From Thraustochytrium sp. TN22 (taxonomy: Eukaryota; Sar; Bigyra; Thraustochytrida; Thraustochytriidae): a stretch of DNA of 64,000 nucleotides. The stretch spans positions 1-64,000 of the forward strand of contig JABLUY010000206.1 of assembly GCA_013306675.1 (NCBI GenBank). The letters are read 5' to 3'. The position numbers and the translations under genes are program-made. This document shows positions 27,307 through 37,929 of this stretch, in pieces. The notes below the pieces were generated by a model. The model was not told where the DNA came from, searched no databases, and saw nothing but the letters and a program-made list of their open reading frames with translations. Positions within the stretch are counted from its first letter, which is position 1; each line of letters opens with the position of its first letter.

Positions 27307-28131
27307 ATGGCCGCGCCGAAGAAGTCGTCGCAGCAGCATATGCAGCAGCGTGAGCAGCAGCAGCATGAGCAGCACGAGGACGACCTGGTCGCGTACGCGC
27401 TGGAGCTCGTGCAGGCGCTCGGTCTGAGCGAGCGCGCGGCGCAGGCGACGCGGCGGCAGGTGGCCGGCGTGAGTGTGCGGGAGCAGCTGCGCGTCGTGGA
27501 GGACCTGGAGGCCGAGCTGGCACAGCGAGGCATTCCGCTGCCCAGTGCCAGCGGCGGGGGCGGGTGCAGCGGCGGCGACGCGCTGGCGCTAGTCAACGCC
27601 AACGCTCATGTCAATGCCAACGCTGCCGCCGGCGTCGCTGCCAATGCCGACGCAGACGCAGACGCAGACGTCGACGCCGACGCAGAAACTGATGCCCATG
27701 CCGATGCAAATGCCGAGCGCGAGGAAACAAAGGATGACGACTGTGAAAGCGAACTGGACGATGAGCCACTAGAGACGCCGGAGGACGAAGACGGAGACGA
27801 GAAGGAGCGAAGAGACGGGCTAGACCGCGAGTGGGAGGCCATGCTGGCCTCGTCCGAGCTGTCCGAGGAAAAGGTGAGGTCGCTCTGCCTCCAGTACTAC
27901 GGTCTAGAAGACTCGGAGAAGAGGCTGCACATGTACCTCGAGTTTGCGAGCTACCTACGGCCGCTGACGCAGGCGCAAAAGGACTTTCGCGCCAAGATGG
28001 AGGCTGCGGAGAGGTCCGGCGGTCTCGGCAAGGTGCTGCGGTCCGGCAGCGGCGAGGCCTGGTACCAGTCGCCGCGGTCCGTCGCGCTGGCAGTCGTTGG
28101 CGCCGCCATGATTCGGTACTTTATGCAATAA
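27307..28131 (+). CDS. tail-anchored protein of unknown function
   Basis: I do not recognise this 274-residue protein. Its N-terminus is Gln/His-rich (HMQQREQQQHEQHEDD), followed by a short helical segment (DDLVAYALELVQALGLSERA), a low-complexity Ala/Asn/Asp region made largely of Ala-Asp dipeptides from gacgca repeats, an acidic stretch, a conserved-looking helical region (VRSLCLQYYGLEDSEKRLHM...PLTQAQKDFRAKMEAAE) and a hydrophobic C-terminal segment, RSVALAVVGAAMIRYFMQ. The last looks like a tail anchor for the ER, mitochondrial outer membrane or peroxisome. The stop is only 33 bp from the convergent NIPA-like gene. Confidence 0.65.
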   Translation: MAAPKKSSQQHMQQREQQQHEQHEDDLVAYALELVQALGLSERAAQATRRQVAGVSVREQLRVVEDLEAELAQRGIPLPSASGGGGCSGGDALALVNANAHVNANAAAGVAANADADADADVDADAETDAHADANAEREETKDDDCESELDDEPLETPEDEDGDEKERRDGLDREWEAMLASSELSEEKVRSLCLQYYGLEDSEKRLHMYLEFASYLRPLTQAQKDFRAKMEAAERSGGLGKVLRSGSGEAWYQSPRSVALAVVGAAMIRYFMQ

Positions 28132-28164
28132 CTGTTCTCAATACAGAAAATCAATAGGTCGCGG

Positions 28165-29592
28165 TCACCTTGGTGCAACGGCGTGTGGGACAACCTTGCT
28201 CGACGGAGAGGGAGAGGCTTGCCCGTGGCCGTGCGAGGCTTGCCCGTGGCCATGCTCTTGGTGGCCGTGGTGCGCGTGAGCCAGCTTCTCCACGGCCTCA
28301 TACATCTCCTCAGCTGCCGCAAGCGGCACGACGGTCTCGATAGAGTCCGTGCCGGGCGTCTTGAGCGTCATCATGATGATGCCGATCAGCGTGATGAAGA
28401 TGCCAAGCGGGAAGAGCACGAACTGGAGTGGCGTGTAGTCGTCGAACTCCCGGTAGACGACCGCGCCAACAGTGCCGGAGAGCAGAATGTACGCCGTGTT
28501 GTAGAGCGGCAGGTAGAGGACCGCGTTGTAGCGGCGCAGACCCTGGTTGATGTGGCTGATCTGCAGAAAGGCGAAGATGAGGATGAGCAGAATGTGGTAA
28601 TACGGGTGGATGGTGCTCCAGGCGCCAGCTGAGCGCCCGTCGTCGGAGATGCCCGCTTCCGCGAGCTCGCCGGTCGCCTTGAAGAACACGTTCCCAATGC
28701 CGCCAAAGGCGCCGGCGCAAAAGGCGTACAGCACGGGTTTGCTGCGCGTGAGCATCGGCGTCTCTTGCAAGAGGTGGATGCCGGCAAGCGCCGCCAGGCT
28801 GCTGGCGAGCAGCGAGCCGAGGAGCAGCAGAAAGTCGAGGTCGTCGTACCTCGCCAATAGCTCGCAAGCGTTCAGATTCACGTCTGACTTGGGTCCGCTC
28901 GCCGTCGTGAGCACCAGGCCGATCAGAATAACGCCCGTGCCGGCGATCTCGATGCGCGAGATCTTTTCCTTGAGCATGATGGGCGCAAAGACAGCGTTGA
29001 GCAGGATCGTCATGCCGGCGAAGGGCACTAGCAGCGACTGCGGCGCCAGCGAGAAGGCGACGAAGTCAAAGGGCAATGGCAGCAGGACCATAATAAAGAG
29101 CGCGAAGAGCCACCACGGCGAGATGAGCAGGCCGCCGATCTCCGGCGCCTTCTTCTCCTTGCGGTCGTTCACGATGTGCGCGTACTTTTGCAGAATCGTG
29201 CCAAAGGTCGTGCAGAAAGACGACAGGATGCTGAACATGACGCCCAGCAGCCAGGTCGACCCGCCCTCGTCCTCCGTGCCCTCGGAGGCCAGCGTCCCGT
29301 TGCATGAGCAGTTGGCGACGGCCAACCAGTCGCTCACGTTGTCTTGCCGCAGGAAGGAGTTTGTTGCGCACCAAAAGCTGTCCAGCTCCTCGTCCGTCGC
29401 CAGTAACACCGCGAAACCCGGAGGCACCACGTCCCTGTACCGCACACACGAGCTCAGCGCCAGTATTGTGCTGTTCGCCAGCTCGTACGCGGCGGAGAAA
29501 TCGCACGTCGCCGGCAGCGTCTCGCCCGTGCAGTTCCACACTGAGCTCACCGCATCCGCGGAGCCCGCGTCGCACGCCAGCGAGTTCCCCAT
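28165..29592 (-). CDS. NIPA-type magnesium/membrane transporter (DUF803)
   Basis: The 475-residue protein has the NIPA fold with about nine membrane helices: FSILSSFCTTFGTILQKYAH, GGLLISPWWLFALFIMVLLP, APQSLLVPFAGMTILLNAVF and others match the family in order. Family members move Mg2+ or other divalent cations and act at plasma membrane or endosomes. Unusual parts are a Cys-containing N-terminal domain of about 120 residues with several N-glycosylation sequons (NCT, NST, NVS, NCS, NGT) and a His-rich C-terminal tail (HAHHGHQEHGHG) that could bind metal. The ATG at 29592 is the first one in the frame; further upstream the frame is open but low in complexity. Confidence 0.82.
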   Translation of the reverse strand: MGNSLACDAGSADAVSSVWNCTGETLPATCDFSAAYELANSTILALSSCVRYRDVVPPGFAVLLATDEELDSFWCATNSFLRQDNVSDWLAVANCSCNGTLASEGTEDEGGSTWLLGVMFSILSSFCTTFGTILQKYAHIVNDRKEKKAPEIGGLLISPWWLFALFIMVLLPLPFDFVAFSLAPQSLLVPFAGMTILLNAVFAPIMLKEKISRIEIAGTGVILIGLVLTTASGPKSDVNLNACELLARYDDLDFLLLLGSLLASSLAALAGIHLLQETPMLTRSKPVLYAFCAGAFGGIGNVFFKATGELAEAGISDDGRSAGAWSTIHPYYHILLILIFAFLQISHINQGLRRYNAVLYLPLYNTAYILLSGTVGAVVYREFDDYTPLQFVLFPLGIFITLIGIIMMTLKTPGTDSIETVVPLAAAEEMYEAVEKLAHAHHGHQEHGHGQASHGHGQASPSPSSKVVPHAVAPR

Positions 29593-30676
29593 GCTCAGCT
29601 TTTTGCGCGCGTGTAAGAGCAGCCGTGCAGGCGCGGGCAGAGGGTTTGTTTGCCCGCTGCCGCAGCGCTCACACTGCACAACACGGAACTGCGCTGCTGC
29701 GTCACGCCTCCGACCTCTCTTCCTCGGCTCGCTGCCAGAGCCCGCGCCGTCGCCCCGCGGAAGCCCCGCGCCAACTCGAGCCGCGCCGAGCCGCCCTAAA
29801 TTTATTCGCGGACCCAGGTGTGCACTAAAACGGCGCGCCGTTTTGTGATGAGTGCTGTGGTGGCAGGGCCCATGCCACGCGACGATCTGGCTGCGCAAGA
29901 CCTGCGCAAGCCTGCGCAACCTGGAAAACCTTCCGCTGAGTCAGTAGGGGAGCAGCGTAGCAAGTTAGCGAGGATGGAGTCCGGGCGGCAACTTAGAGAG
30001 CAGAGGCGCATCTGAGCGTTCGCTGAGTGTCGGACTCTCTCGCAGCGACTTTGCAAGCGCTCCACTTATGCGTCCCAGAAGCGGCTTTCCGAGCCTTTCG
30101 TCCCGCACTCTGTACAGGGGAACAAAAAGGTTTTCGCCTTCGTTGCGCCTCATCTCGCTCTGCCTCGCTCTGCTCTGCCTCGCCTCGCGTTCCGCCAGGC
30201 CAGACCCACAGCTACGCATCCAAACAATCTCGCGCCAGCTCCTCACGCTCCCCCGCGCTCTTTGCCGTGGTCGGCCCGATCCTTCACGTGCTGGTCCATT
30301 CGCCCGAAGTTCACGGGCTCCACGAGCTCCACGAGCTCCACGAGCTCCATGAGCTCCACGAGCTCCACACTCTACTTGCTCGCAGCACTGCACCGCGCCG
30401 CGCCATCAGGCCGCGCACCAGTCGGCGGCGCGCACGCCCCCTCTCCACGAGTCCGCACGCAAGCCCGCGCAAGCTCGCTCGCGGCAAGCTCGCTCGCGGC
30501 AAGCTCGCTCGCGGCAACGCGCGAAGGGAGACATCCAGCACTGTGTCCCCGCCTCAAAAGGCGGTGAAGAAGGCGCGCCCGACTCGCGCGAGGCGCAGCC
30601 TGCCGAGGCCTGCCCCGAGCCTGGAGTTGGCGGCGGCGGGCTGGCGGGCAGCCACACGCGCGCTCGGCTCCGCCTC
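29593..30676. other. intergenic region with two short tandem repeats
   Basis: This region separates the NIPA-like gene from the photolyase. It holds gagctccac-type 9-bp repeats (30316-30368) and three perfect 15-bp copies of aagctcgctcgcggc (30471-30515). A plus-strand frame is open through it into the photolyase but contains no ATG and looks non-coding until about 30780. Confidence 0.6.
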
Positions 30677-32354
30677 ATGGCCCGGCCGGCCGCGCAGACC
30701 CCGATCTCGCGCCGCGCGCCCCGGACGCCGCCCGAGGCGCGCCGCAGCAGTAGCGCAGCAGGAGCGCGGCAGCGCAAGAACGGGCGGCAAGAAGCAGCAG
30801 GAGGCCAAGGAGGATGGGGCGGCGGTCAAGGCGGAGCGCGCGCAGTGGCTGAAGAGCAGCGAGGGGGACGTGGTGGAGGGCGAGGGCGAGGGGCCGGTGG
30901 TGTACTGGATGCACCGCGAGAAACGCGCGGAGGATAACTGGGCGCTGCTGCAGGCGCAGAGCCTGGCGGCGGCCAAGAAGGCGACGCTGGCGGTGGTGCT
31001 GCTGGTGCCGACGCGGTACATGCACTGGAACCTGAGGCACTACTCGTTCCTGCTGAACGGGCTCAAGGAGACGCAGCGCGAGCTGCACAAGAAAAACATC
31101 CCGATGCACGTGAAGCTGAGCGAGGACCCGGTGTCGGACCTGGTGAGCAAGTGCAAGGACCTCAAGGCGCGCGCTCTGGTGATGGACTTCTTTCCGATGC
31201 GGCCGCGGCGCGAGTGGGACGCGGACATCATCAAGAAACTGGACCTGCCCATCTGCCAGGTGGACGCGCACAACGTGGTACCGGTCTGGGAGACCTCGGA
31301 GAAGCGCGAGTATGCGGCGCGCACGATCCGGCCCAAGATCAACAAGCTCAAGGACGAGTACCTGGAGGATTTCCCGACACTGCGCAAGATGGAGAGCGCG
31401 GGCGGCGCCAAGATGGAGGAGACGGACTTTGCAGCGATGCTGGAGACGCTCAAGAAGGACTACAAGCTGGACACGAGCGTCGAGCCGGTGGACGACCGCT
31501 TCCCGCCGGGCCCGTCCGGCGCGCGCAAGGTGCTGGATAAGTTCCTCTCGCCGAGCAAGCTGGGCAAGTACGCCAAGAACCGCAACGACCCAAACGCCGG
31601 CGTTCTCTCAGACATGTCGCCGTACATGAACTATGGGTTCATTGCGCCGCAGCGCGTGCTCCTGGACGCGCAGGCGTACGCGTCCAAGGAGTCCAAGATC
31701 GCGTCGGAGAACATCAACGGCTTCATGGAAGAGGCCATGGTGCGGCGCGAGCTCTCGGACAACTACTGCCATTACGAGCCCAAGTACGACTCGCTGGAGG
31801 CCGCCTACGAGTGGGCGCGCGACACGCTGCGCGAGCACGAGTCGGACGAGCGGCCGCATCTGTACTCGTTCGAGGAGCTGGCCGAGGCGCGCACGAGCGA
31901 CGAGATCTGGAACGCCGCACAGGTCATGGCGCGCGATGAGGGCAAGATGCACGGGTGGCTGCGCATGTACTGGGCCAAGCAGATCCTCACTTGGACCGAG
32001 TCGCCCGAGCAGGCGCTTGATTGGGCGCTGCGCCTCAACGACATTTACAACCTGGACGGCGGAGACCCGAACTCGGTCGTCGGCGTCGGCTGGTCCATCA
32101 TGGGCATCCACGACCAGGGCTGGGGCCAGCGCCCGGTCTTTGGCAAGATCCGCTCCATGACATACAAGTCCTCCCGCACCAAGTTTGACGTCGATAAGCT
32201 CGCTGCCGCCTACCCGGGTCCGGGCGCCGCCAAGAAGCGCAAGAACTCGGACGACGGCGACTCCAAGGCGAAGGAGCAAAAGTCCAGCAAGAAGTCCAAG
32301 AAGCAGAGCGGTGACGATGGCGGCAAGAAGAGTGACGCCAGCAAGAAGAACTAA
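30677..32354 (+). CDS. class II CPD photolyase (5' end uncertain)
   Basis: The enzyme uses FAD and light to split cyclobutane pyrimidine dimers. Conserved class II features begin with VVYWMHREKRAEDNWALLQA and continue through VMDFFPMRPRREW, DAHNVVPVWETSEKREYAAR, FIAPQRVLLDAQAY and the C-terminal FAD-binding region with MHGWLRMYWAKQILTW and DPNSVVGVGWSIMGIHDQGW. The C-terminus is Lys/Ser-rich (AKKRKNSDDGDSKAKEQKSS), probably a nuclear signal. The start is unresolved: the frame containing the enzyme has no ATG before MHREKR. The nearest upstream ATG (30677, another frame) would need a short intron, a non-AUG start or a sequence error to join it. Coding character in the enzyme frame begins near 30780 (GGKKQQEAKEDG). 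Confidence 0.85.
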
Positions 32355-32597
32355 GTGTAAAAGATGAAGGAAGCAAAAAGAGCAGTGTTTGCGGTCCCCG
32401 GTCCGAAGCCTCGAAACGGCTTTGTTGCGCGCACCGCAACTTGGCTTGTTTTTTCTACACCCGCGAGTGACCTCTCTCTCGCGTTCTCCGACTGCGCCAA
32501 TCAAAGCTTCTCGCGCCCGGCACGGCGGAGCGGGCGTGGGCGCGGGCGTGGGCGCGCGCGCGCACGCACGCGCGCGCGCGCGCGAGGCTCTGCCGAA

Positions 32598-34955
32598 ATG
32601 GACGAGCACACGCGCGCGCTGCTGGAGGAGAGCGCGCGGCTCGTGCGCGGCGAGGACCTGGCGAGCGCGCGCAGCAGCGCGAGCAGTCGAGGCGCCGCGG
32701 CCGCGACGGGCGGCAGCAAGGGCAAGAAGAAGAAAAAGGGCAAGGCGCAGCAGAAAAGGCAGCAGCTGCAGCGGCGGGCCAGGCGCGCGACGTCCGAGAC
32801 GGCGTCGCAGCCCACGGACGCGGACTCGCTCGTGTACTCGGAGGACGAGGATGGGGACTTTTATGAGCTGGCGGACGAGGCCACCATCGCGCGCGAGCGC
32901 GAGGAGGAGCTGGTCGCGGAGCAAGCGCAAAAGGTGGAGCGGCTCAGGCAAGAGGAGCGCAACGCGGCCGTGGCGACGCTGGAGGCGGCTCAAAGCGCGG
33001 CGCAGCAGGAGCGAGCCAAACGCAAACAGCGCAAGAAGCGGGCGAGGCTGCCCAAGGCGGTCAAGGAGGCCGAGAAGAAGGCGGCTGCGGCGGCAGCGGA
33101 GGCAGAGGACGCGGGTGCGAATGCGAGCTCGCCTGTGGAAGGCAAGCTCGCAGCGCGACTGCGACGCGCGTCGGCGGCGGAGATCGCCACGGACGACAGG
33201 CAGCTGGCCGCCGCCGCCGCCGCCACACGCAAGCGTAAGGGCAGCCAAGGTAGCTGCGGTACCAAGAGCGCGGCGGCGGGGCCGCCTGCGCTGCAGCGAG
33301 CGCTGGTGCAAGGCCCGGCACCACCACGCAGCAGCGGAGGCGAGAACCGCGCGCTGGGGGACCGCGAGTGGGAGAACGAGCTGGCCAGGAGCATCCTGAC
33401 GCTCTACAACGCGAACAGCATGCACGAGCGCGAGGCGGCGCGGGAACGCAAGATGATGTACTCGTCCATGTCGTCGCGACGCAGCAATCGGTCAGGCTAC
33501 ATGACGCCCATGGGAGCGGCCTCGTCGCCGATGGCGCGCACGGGGCGCACGACGCCATCGCAGCGGTCGGCGGCGGGGCTGGGCACGCCGCAGAACCGCG
33601 CGGTGCTGGCGCAGCAGGGCGTGACGCTGCCGAGCCTGCCGACGGGGCGGACGTCGGTCAAGACGCCGGCCGGGGCGACGACGGTGACGACGTCAAACGG
33701 GGAGACGCTCAAGACGCCGAAGCAGATCTGGTTCTTTGGGTCTGGGCGCGTGCGCGCCGTGTGGTGCGCCATCACGAAGCGCAGCCTGCAGTTCGACATG
33801 CACCGGCTGAGCGAGATGGACCCGGGACGGTGCAAGCATGCGCTGTGCCGCGAGCTGCGCGAGCTGGAGCACAAGACCAAGTACGAGGACTACGTGGACC
33901 GCGCGTTGGAGGCGCTGCGTGACTTCACGCGCGAGGCGACGCACGAGCGCGCGGAGCGGCGGCACGAGGCCGCCAAGCGGCAGCAGAACCCGGAGGGCGT
34001 GCTGGCGCAGGAGCAGGCGGTGGCCGCGGCGGCCGCCGACCCGCTGGCCGCGCACACGTGCGACCTCAAGCCGACGGCAGGCGCCGCGGGCGGCGAGGCT
34101 TCCCTGCTGCTGGAGATGCAGGCCCAGCAGGACGCCTACATGGTGGACTACGCCACCCTGGACCCGAGCCTGCTGGCGGAGGACGATGCGAACGGCGGTG
34201 GCCTCGTGGAGCGCATGATGTGGCGCCAGCTCGTGGCGTGCTGCAACATCTTCGGTGCCAAGCTCGTGGACCTGGGCCGCTTTGGCGCGGCGCTCCAGCT
34301 CTTCAAGCAGGCCGAGGAGCTCCTGGAGAGCACGTCGGCGCTGGACGGCGGCGCTGCCTTCGTGGGAGCCATCCGCACGCAGCTGCGCGCCTTCACGCAC
34401 GACGGCCTCGGGTACTACTATTACAAGCGCAGAAAGACCAACGCCGCCTCGCTGTACACGCAAAAGGCCATGCGCGCGCACCACCGCCTGCGCCAGTGGG
34501 ACCATGTCGCCAAGTGCCACCTGCACAATGGCGCCGTGCTCTCGATCATGGGCAAGCACGAGGAGGCCATTCGGTGCATGGCGCAGGTGCTGGACATGGT
34601 CGACGACGAGCGCCTCCAGGTCGGCGGCACGAGCGCGCAGAAGATTTGTCTCGTCGCCGTCTGCTACCACAACATTGCCGTCGAGCAGCTCACGCTGCGC
34701 CGTCCTGCCGAGGCTTGTGTCTCCTCGCAGAATGCACGCCGTCTGGCGCGCCTCTCCCTGAGCTACGCCAACCGCTGGATCAACCTCTTCGAGCGCACGC
34801 ACCAGTACGCCCTCGGCCAGCTCACTTCGCAGCACGCCTACTTGACCAAGCCCGCGGCGCGCGTTGAAGCTGCTGAAGCCTCCGCTCAACGCACCTCTCT
34901 CAAGAACCCGAGTCTCCAATCCTTTTACGGCAACCTTGCTGCTGCCTTGGAGTGA
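32598..34955 (+). CDS. TPR-repeat protein of unknown function
   Basis: This 785-residue protein has a Lys-rich and coiled-coil N-terminal half (GSKGKKKKKGKAQQKRQQ, then EREEELVAEQAQKVERLRQE), a Ser/Thr-Pro-rich middle (SGYMTPMGAASSPM, TPAGATTVTTSNGETLKTPK) that could be phosphorylated, and a helical C-terminal half (about 530-770) with tetratricopeptide-like repeats: FGAALQLFKQAEELLEST, NAASLYTQKAMRAHHRLRQW and HEEAIRCMAQVLDMVDDERL. There is no signal peptide or membrane helix. The ATG at 32598 is the first one that leaves a sensible N-terminus; an upstream in-frame ATG at 32364 would add a low-complexity stretch directly after the photolyase stop. A role as a protein-binding scaffold is all the repeats support. 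Confidence 0.7.
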   Translation: MDEHTRALLEESARLVRGEDLASARSSASSRGAAAATGGSKGKKKKKGKAQQKRQQLQRRARRATSETASQPTDADSLVYSEDEDGDFYELADEATIAREREEELVAEQAQKVERLRQEERNAAVATLEAAQSAAQQERAKRKQRKKRARLPKAVKEAEKKAAAAAAEAEDAGANASSPVEGKLAARLRRASAAEIATDDRQLAAAAAATRKRKGSQGSCGTKSAAAGPPALQRALVQGPAPPRSSGGENRALGDREWENELARSILTLYNANSMHEREAARERKMMYSSMSSRRSNRSGYMTPMGAASSPMARTGRTTPSQRSAAGLGTPQNRAVLAQQGVTLPSLPTGRTSVKTPAGATTVTTSNGETLKTPKQIWFFGSGRVRAVWCAITKRSLQFDMHRLSEMDPGRCKHALCRELRELEHKTKYEDYVDRALEALRDFTREATHERAERRHEAAKRQQNPEGVLAQEQAVAAAAADPLAAHTCDLKPTAGAAGGEASLLLEMQAQQDAYMVDYATLDPSLLAEDDANGGGLVERMMWRQLVACCNIFGAKLVDLGRFGAALQLFKQAEELLESTSALDGGAAFVGAIRTQLRAFTHDGLGYYYYKRRKTNAASLYTQKAMRAHHRLRQWDHVAKCHLHNGAVLSIMGKHEEAIRCMAQVLDMVDDERLQVGGTSAQKICLVAVCYHNIAVEQLTLRRPAEACVSSQNARRLARLSLSYANRWINLFERTHQYALGQLTSQHAYLTKPAARVEAAEASAQRTSLKNPSLQSFYGNLAAALE

Positions 34956-36112
34956 GCTTTCAAGAGTACACGATGCCACGATGAAATGATGTCTTTTGTG
35001 TTCAAGTTGCAGCGACCCACCACGATGACGGCTGGCGAAAAAGTGAGAGTGCGACATGGCCAGGGAATCAGGTCCAGTGGCCAACGGTCATTCCCGACCT
35101 TTGTAAGCCAATTTTCGAGAAGACCCATTTCTGTCGGTCATGAGTCAAGCACTGGCCAAACGAATCGCTGGAGGCAGAAGTCTGAAATCAAGGGTGCGGC
35201 CGCTGCCGGCGCACGGCCGCTGTCCCGTGCCGCAACGCAAGCCCCGCCCGCACGTCTCCCATTTCAGCCGGCGTGCTGATGGTCCAGCTCAGCAGCCAAG
35301 CCCCGGCCAAGCAAGCTGAGCAGCCAGCGGCCAGTCAGTGCCAGTACCTTCCATTCCGAGAAGAAGCAGCCCGCCCAGTCGACGCGCCGCAATCTCGCCG
35401 CGCTGCGCGTCTCTGCGTCAGATCCGACAGACTGCGTGCGTCCTCCGCCGCGCCCGGCCTTTCTCCACGCAGCAACGCATCACCAGCGCCGCCTCCTCCT
35501 CCTCCGCCGCCCTCCTCCGCCGCCGCCTCCCTCCCCGCGCCTCCCGCGCGCGCGCCTCTCCTCCCTCTCCTCCCTCGCCCTCGCGCGTCGGCGCCCAGCG
35601 CGCAATCGCGCAGTCGCGCAGGACACCTCGCGCCCGTCCTCCTCCTCCTCGCGGCTCGAGGCTCCTGCGCCACCGCCTGCCTTCCGCGGGCCGCCGCGCT
35701 CTCGGCCCGCGACTTCGCCCTCGCGCCCGGGCCGCGCGCGCCGCCGCCGCCCGCCGCCCGCGCCGCCGCGCCGCGCCGCGCCGCGCCCTGGCCGAGCTCG
35801 CCGCCGGACCCGGGCTGGTGCCAGGTGGCTGGCGCACGGGTGCGCCGGCGGCGGCGCACGGCCGGCGCACGTGCGCTGACCTGAGAAGATTGGGAAGAGC
35901 GAATGAGGAACGAACGAAAGACGAGGAGCGGCGACGCCGAGAGAGAGAGCTCAGAGAGGTGACGAGCCGCCCGGCAGCAGCGGCAGGGCAGAGGGCGAGC
36001 GAGCAGAGCCTGAGCGAGAGCGAGCGGAGCGGCGCAGAGCCGCAGCCGCCCAGGAGCGAGGGCCCGCGGCGAGGCGCGGAGAGCGCGGCGCGTGGCGCCG
36101 GGTTCCGCGGGG
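34956..36112. other. intergenic region before the ABHD-type hydrolase
   Basis: About 1.16 kb without a supportable gene. From about 35490 it is dominated by cctcctcc and gcgccgccg simple sequence that keeps several frames open on both strands; the translations are Pro/Ala/Arg-rich and lack consistent starts. Confidence 0.55.
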
Positions 36113-37690
36113 ATGACGACGCCGCTGGCGGGCGCGCAGTGGGCGCGCGACGCGCACGAGGCGCTGCGGAATGGAGCAGCCGGCGTCGCGGAGGACGCAG
36201 GGACGGCGGCAGGGAAATTGGCGGAGGCGCTGGCAGGGGACACGGTGGTCGTGCTGGCGATGCTGGCGATGCTCGGCGTGGTGATGGCAGTGGCAGGCGC
36301 CGTGACGAGAAGAGGGCCCAAGCAGCTGGGCAAGGAGGCGCCGCTGCTGAGCGTGGGCAAGCTGGCGAAGCAGGGCGAGCGGCTGCAGTCGCTCAAACTC
36401 AAGGCCAAGGTGCTGGCGGCGGCGGCGCACCGCGCGCCGCGCGTGGCGGCGGCGGTCTCGCCGCGCGGGGGCTACCTGCGCAAGCTGCAGGGCCTCTTGG
36501 AGGAGGAGGCGGTGACGCAGCGCAAGCTGGGCACGGCCGTGGCGACGAGCGCAGCAGGGCTGGCGGCCGCCAATGCGGCGCAGGTGCGCTTCTCCGGCCT
36601 CGAGTACCTGGACGAGGCCACGGACGCCGGGAACCGCATCTCTTATTACCGTACGCCCACGAGCGAGCGCGTGGCCGAGGCCATGCGCGGGCTGGAGGCG
36701 TACGAGACGCCTGTCTTTTACAACACGCACCTCATGACCGGCGCGCCCATCTTGCGCTGCGAGGAGACGCTCGCCTTTCGCCGCGAGAACCTGCGCGCCG
36801 ACCTGGACGGCCACCCGGTCGAGGTGGCCGTCGACACACTGTCGGCGGTCGGCGCCGAGGCGGCCTCCGCGCCGTCCTTCGTGGTGGTGCCCGGCTTCGG
36901 CGGCACCTCCGACAAGCACCTGTACCGGCTCATCGCGCGGTCCGTGGCGGAGCGCTTCCGCGGCCACGTGCACATTCTGCACGAGCGCGGCGAGGGCGGC
37001 GTGCCGCTGCGCTCGCACAAGCTGCACAAGATGGACACGCGCATGTTGGACGCGCTCGTGCAACGCGTGCGCCGCGAGCGCGGGCCGGACGCGCCCATCT
37101 TCGGCCTCGGCCTGAGCCAGGGCGGCTCGCTCCTGCTCAAGTACGCACAGCGCTGGCCCGCCGGCCAATGCCCGCTTGCCGCCATCATGACCGTCGGTTG
37201 CACGCTGCAGTACCAAGTCGGCCTGCAGCTGATGGAGGTCAACGGCCTCGTGGGCCGCTGCTACTCGTACGTGCTCGCCAAGATGCACGTGGACCTGCTG
37301 CGCCGCAACGCCGGCGTGCTCGACAGTCTCGACGGCTTTGAGCTCGACCAGATCGCCTCCTGCACCAACCTCAGCGAGCTCGACCGCAAGCTCTCGCGTC
37401 ACATCTACGGCCACCACAGCGTCGTGGACTACCACGACTCCTTTAACCTCGTCGAGGGCGCTCACGCCATCTCTGTGCCCGTGCTCTGCCTGCACTCCGA
37501 GGACGACCCGCTCTTCTCCGACGACACGCACCGCATCCAGCGCGCCGCCGCACGCTGCAGCGACCGCATCGTCTTTTTCAGTGTGCCGCGCGGCGGTCAC
37601 CTCAGCTTTTGCGAGCGCGGCGCGCGCTCCACCTACGTCTCCCGCGTCGCCGCACGCTTCTTTGCCACTACTCTCGAGCGCGACGCCTGA
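36113..37690 (+). CDS. alpha/beta hydrolase, EMB8/ABHD1-3-like
   Basis: This 525-residue protein has one N-terminal membrane helix (about 44-65, VVVLAMLAMLGVVMAVAGAV) and an alpha/beta hydrolase domain. The catalytic triad is visible: Ser335 in GLGLSQGG, Asp in HSEDDPLF and His in RGGHLSFCERG. An oxyanion-type loop occurs as VVVPGFGGTSDKH. Relatives act as lipases or esterases on membranes; the exact substrate is not evident. The ATG at 36113 is chosen because the frame above it lacks ATG. The C-terminus (ERDA) overlaps a 16-bp tandem repeat containing the stop codon. Confidence 0.82.
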   Translation: MTTPLAGAQWARDAHEALRNGAAGVAEDAGTAAGKLAEALAGDTVVVLAMLAMLGVVMAVAGAVTRRGPKQLGKEAPLLSVGKLAKQGERLQSLKLKAKVLAAAAHRAPRVAAAVSPRGGYLRKLQGLLEEEAVTQRKLGTAVATSAAGLAAANAAQVRFSGLEYLDEATDAGNRISYYRTPTSERVAEAMRGLEAYETPVFYNTHLMTGAPILRCEETLAFRRENLRADLDGHPVEVAVDTLSAVGAEAASAPSFVVVPGFGGTSDKHLYRLIARSVAERFRGHVHILHERGEGGVPLRSHKLHKMDTRMLDALVQRVRRERGPDAPIFGLGLSQGGSLLLKYAQRWPAGQCPLAAIMTVGCTLQYQVGLQLMEVNGLVGRCYSYVLAKMHVDLLRRNAGVLDSLDGFELDQIASCTNLSELDRKLSRHIYGHHSVVDYHDSFNLVEGAHAISVPVLCLHSEDDPLFSDDTHRIQRAAARCSDRIVFFSVPRGGHLSFCERGARSTYVSRVAARFFATTLERDA

Positions 37691-37727
37691 CTAGCGCGAC
37701 GCCTGACTAGTAGCGCGACGCCTGACT
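37677..37727. repeat. 16-bp repeat x3 spanning the hydrolase stop codon
   Basis: The unit agcgcgacgcctgact occurs at 37677, 37693 and 37712, the last after a 3-bp insertion. Each copy contains the TGA that ends the hydrolase, so the real stop is followed by two spare copies. Confidence 0.9.
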
Positions 37728-37929
37728 CCACTTGATTCGAGTGGCGGAGACGACGACGACCGCACCCGTCTGACCTGATAATTACCACATACAAATTGTT
37801 CCGACATGTTTTCTTTTTTTCACAGAGAAACAAAGAGAGAGAGCGCGCAAGCCTGGGCGGCTCGCGAACGTGGGGATTGGGTGGGCTCGTCGCTGGCCGC
37901 TGCGTCTGCAGTGAACGAGTGCTTCGTGC

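Noticed and set aside
35335-37341. Long Arg/Ala/Gly-rich frames on both strands around the hydrolase
   Set aside because: They are shadows of the hydrolase and of the GC-rich leader. The alpha/beta hydrolase frame carries the full catalytic triad.
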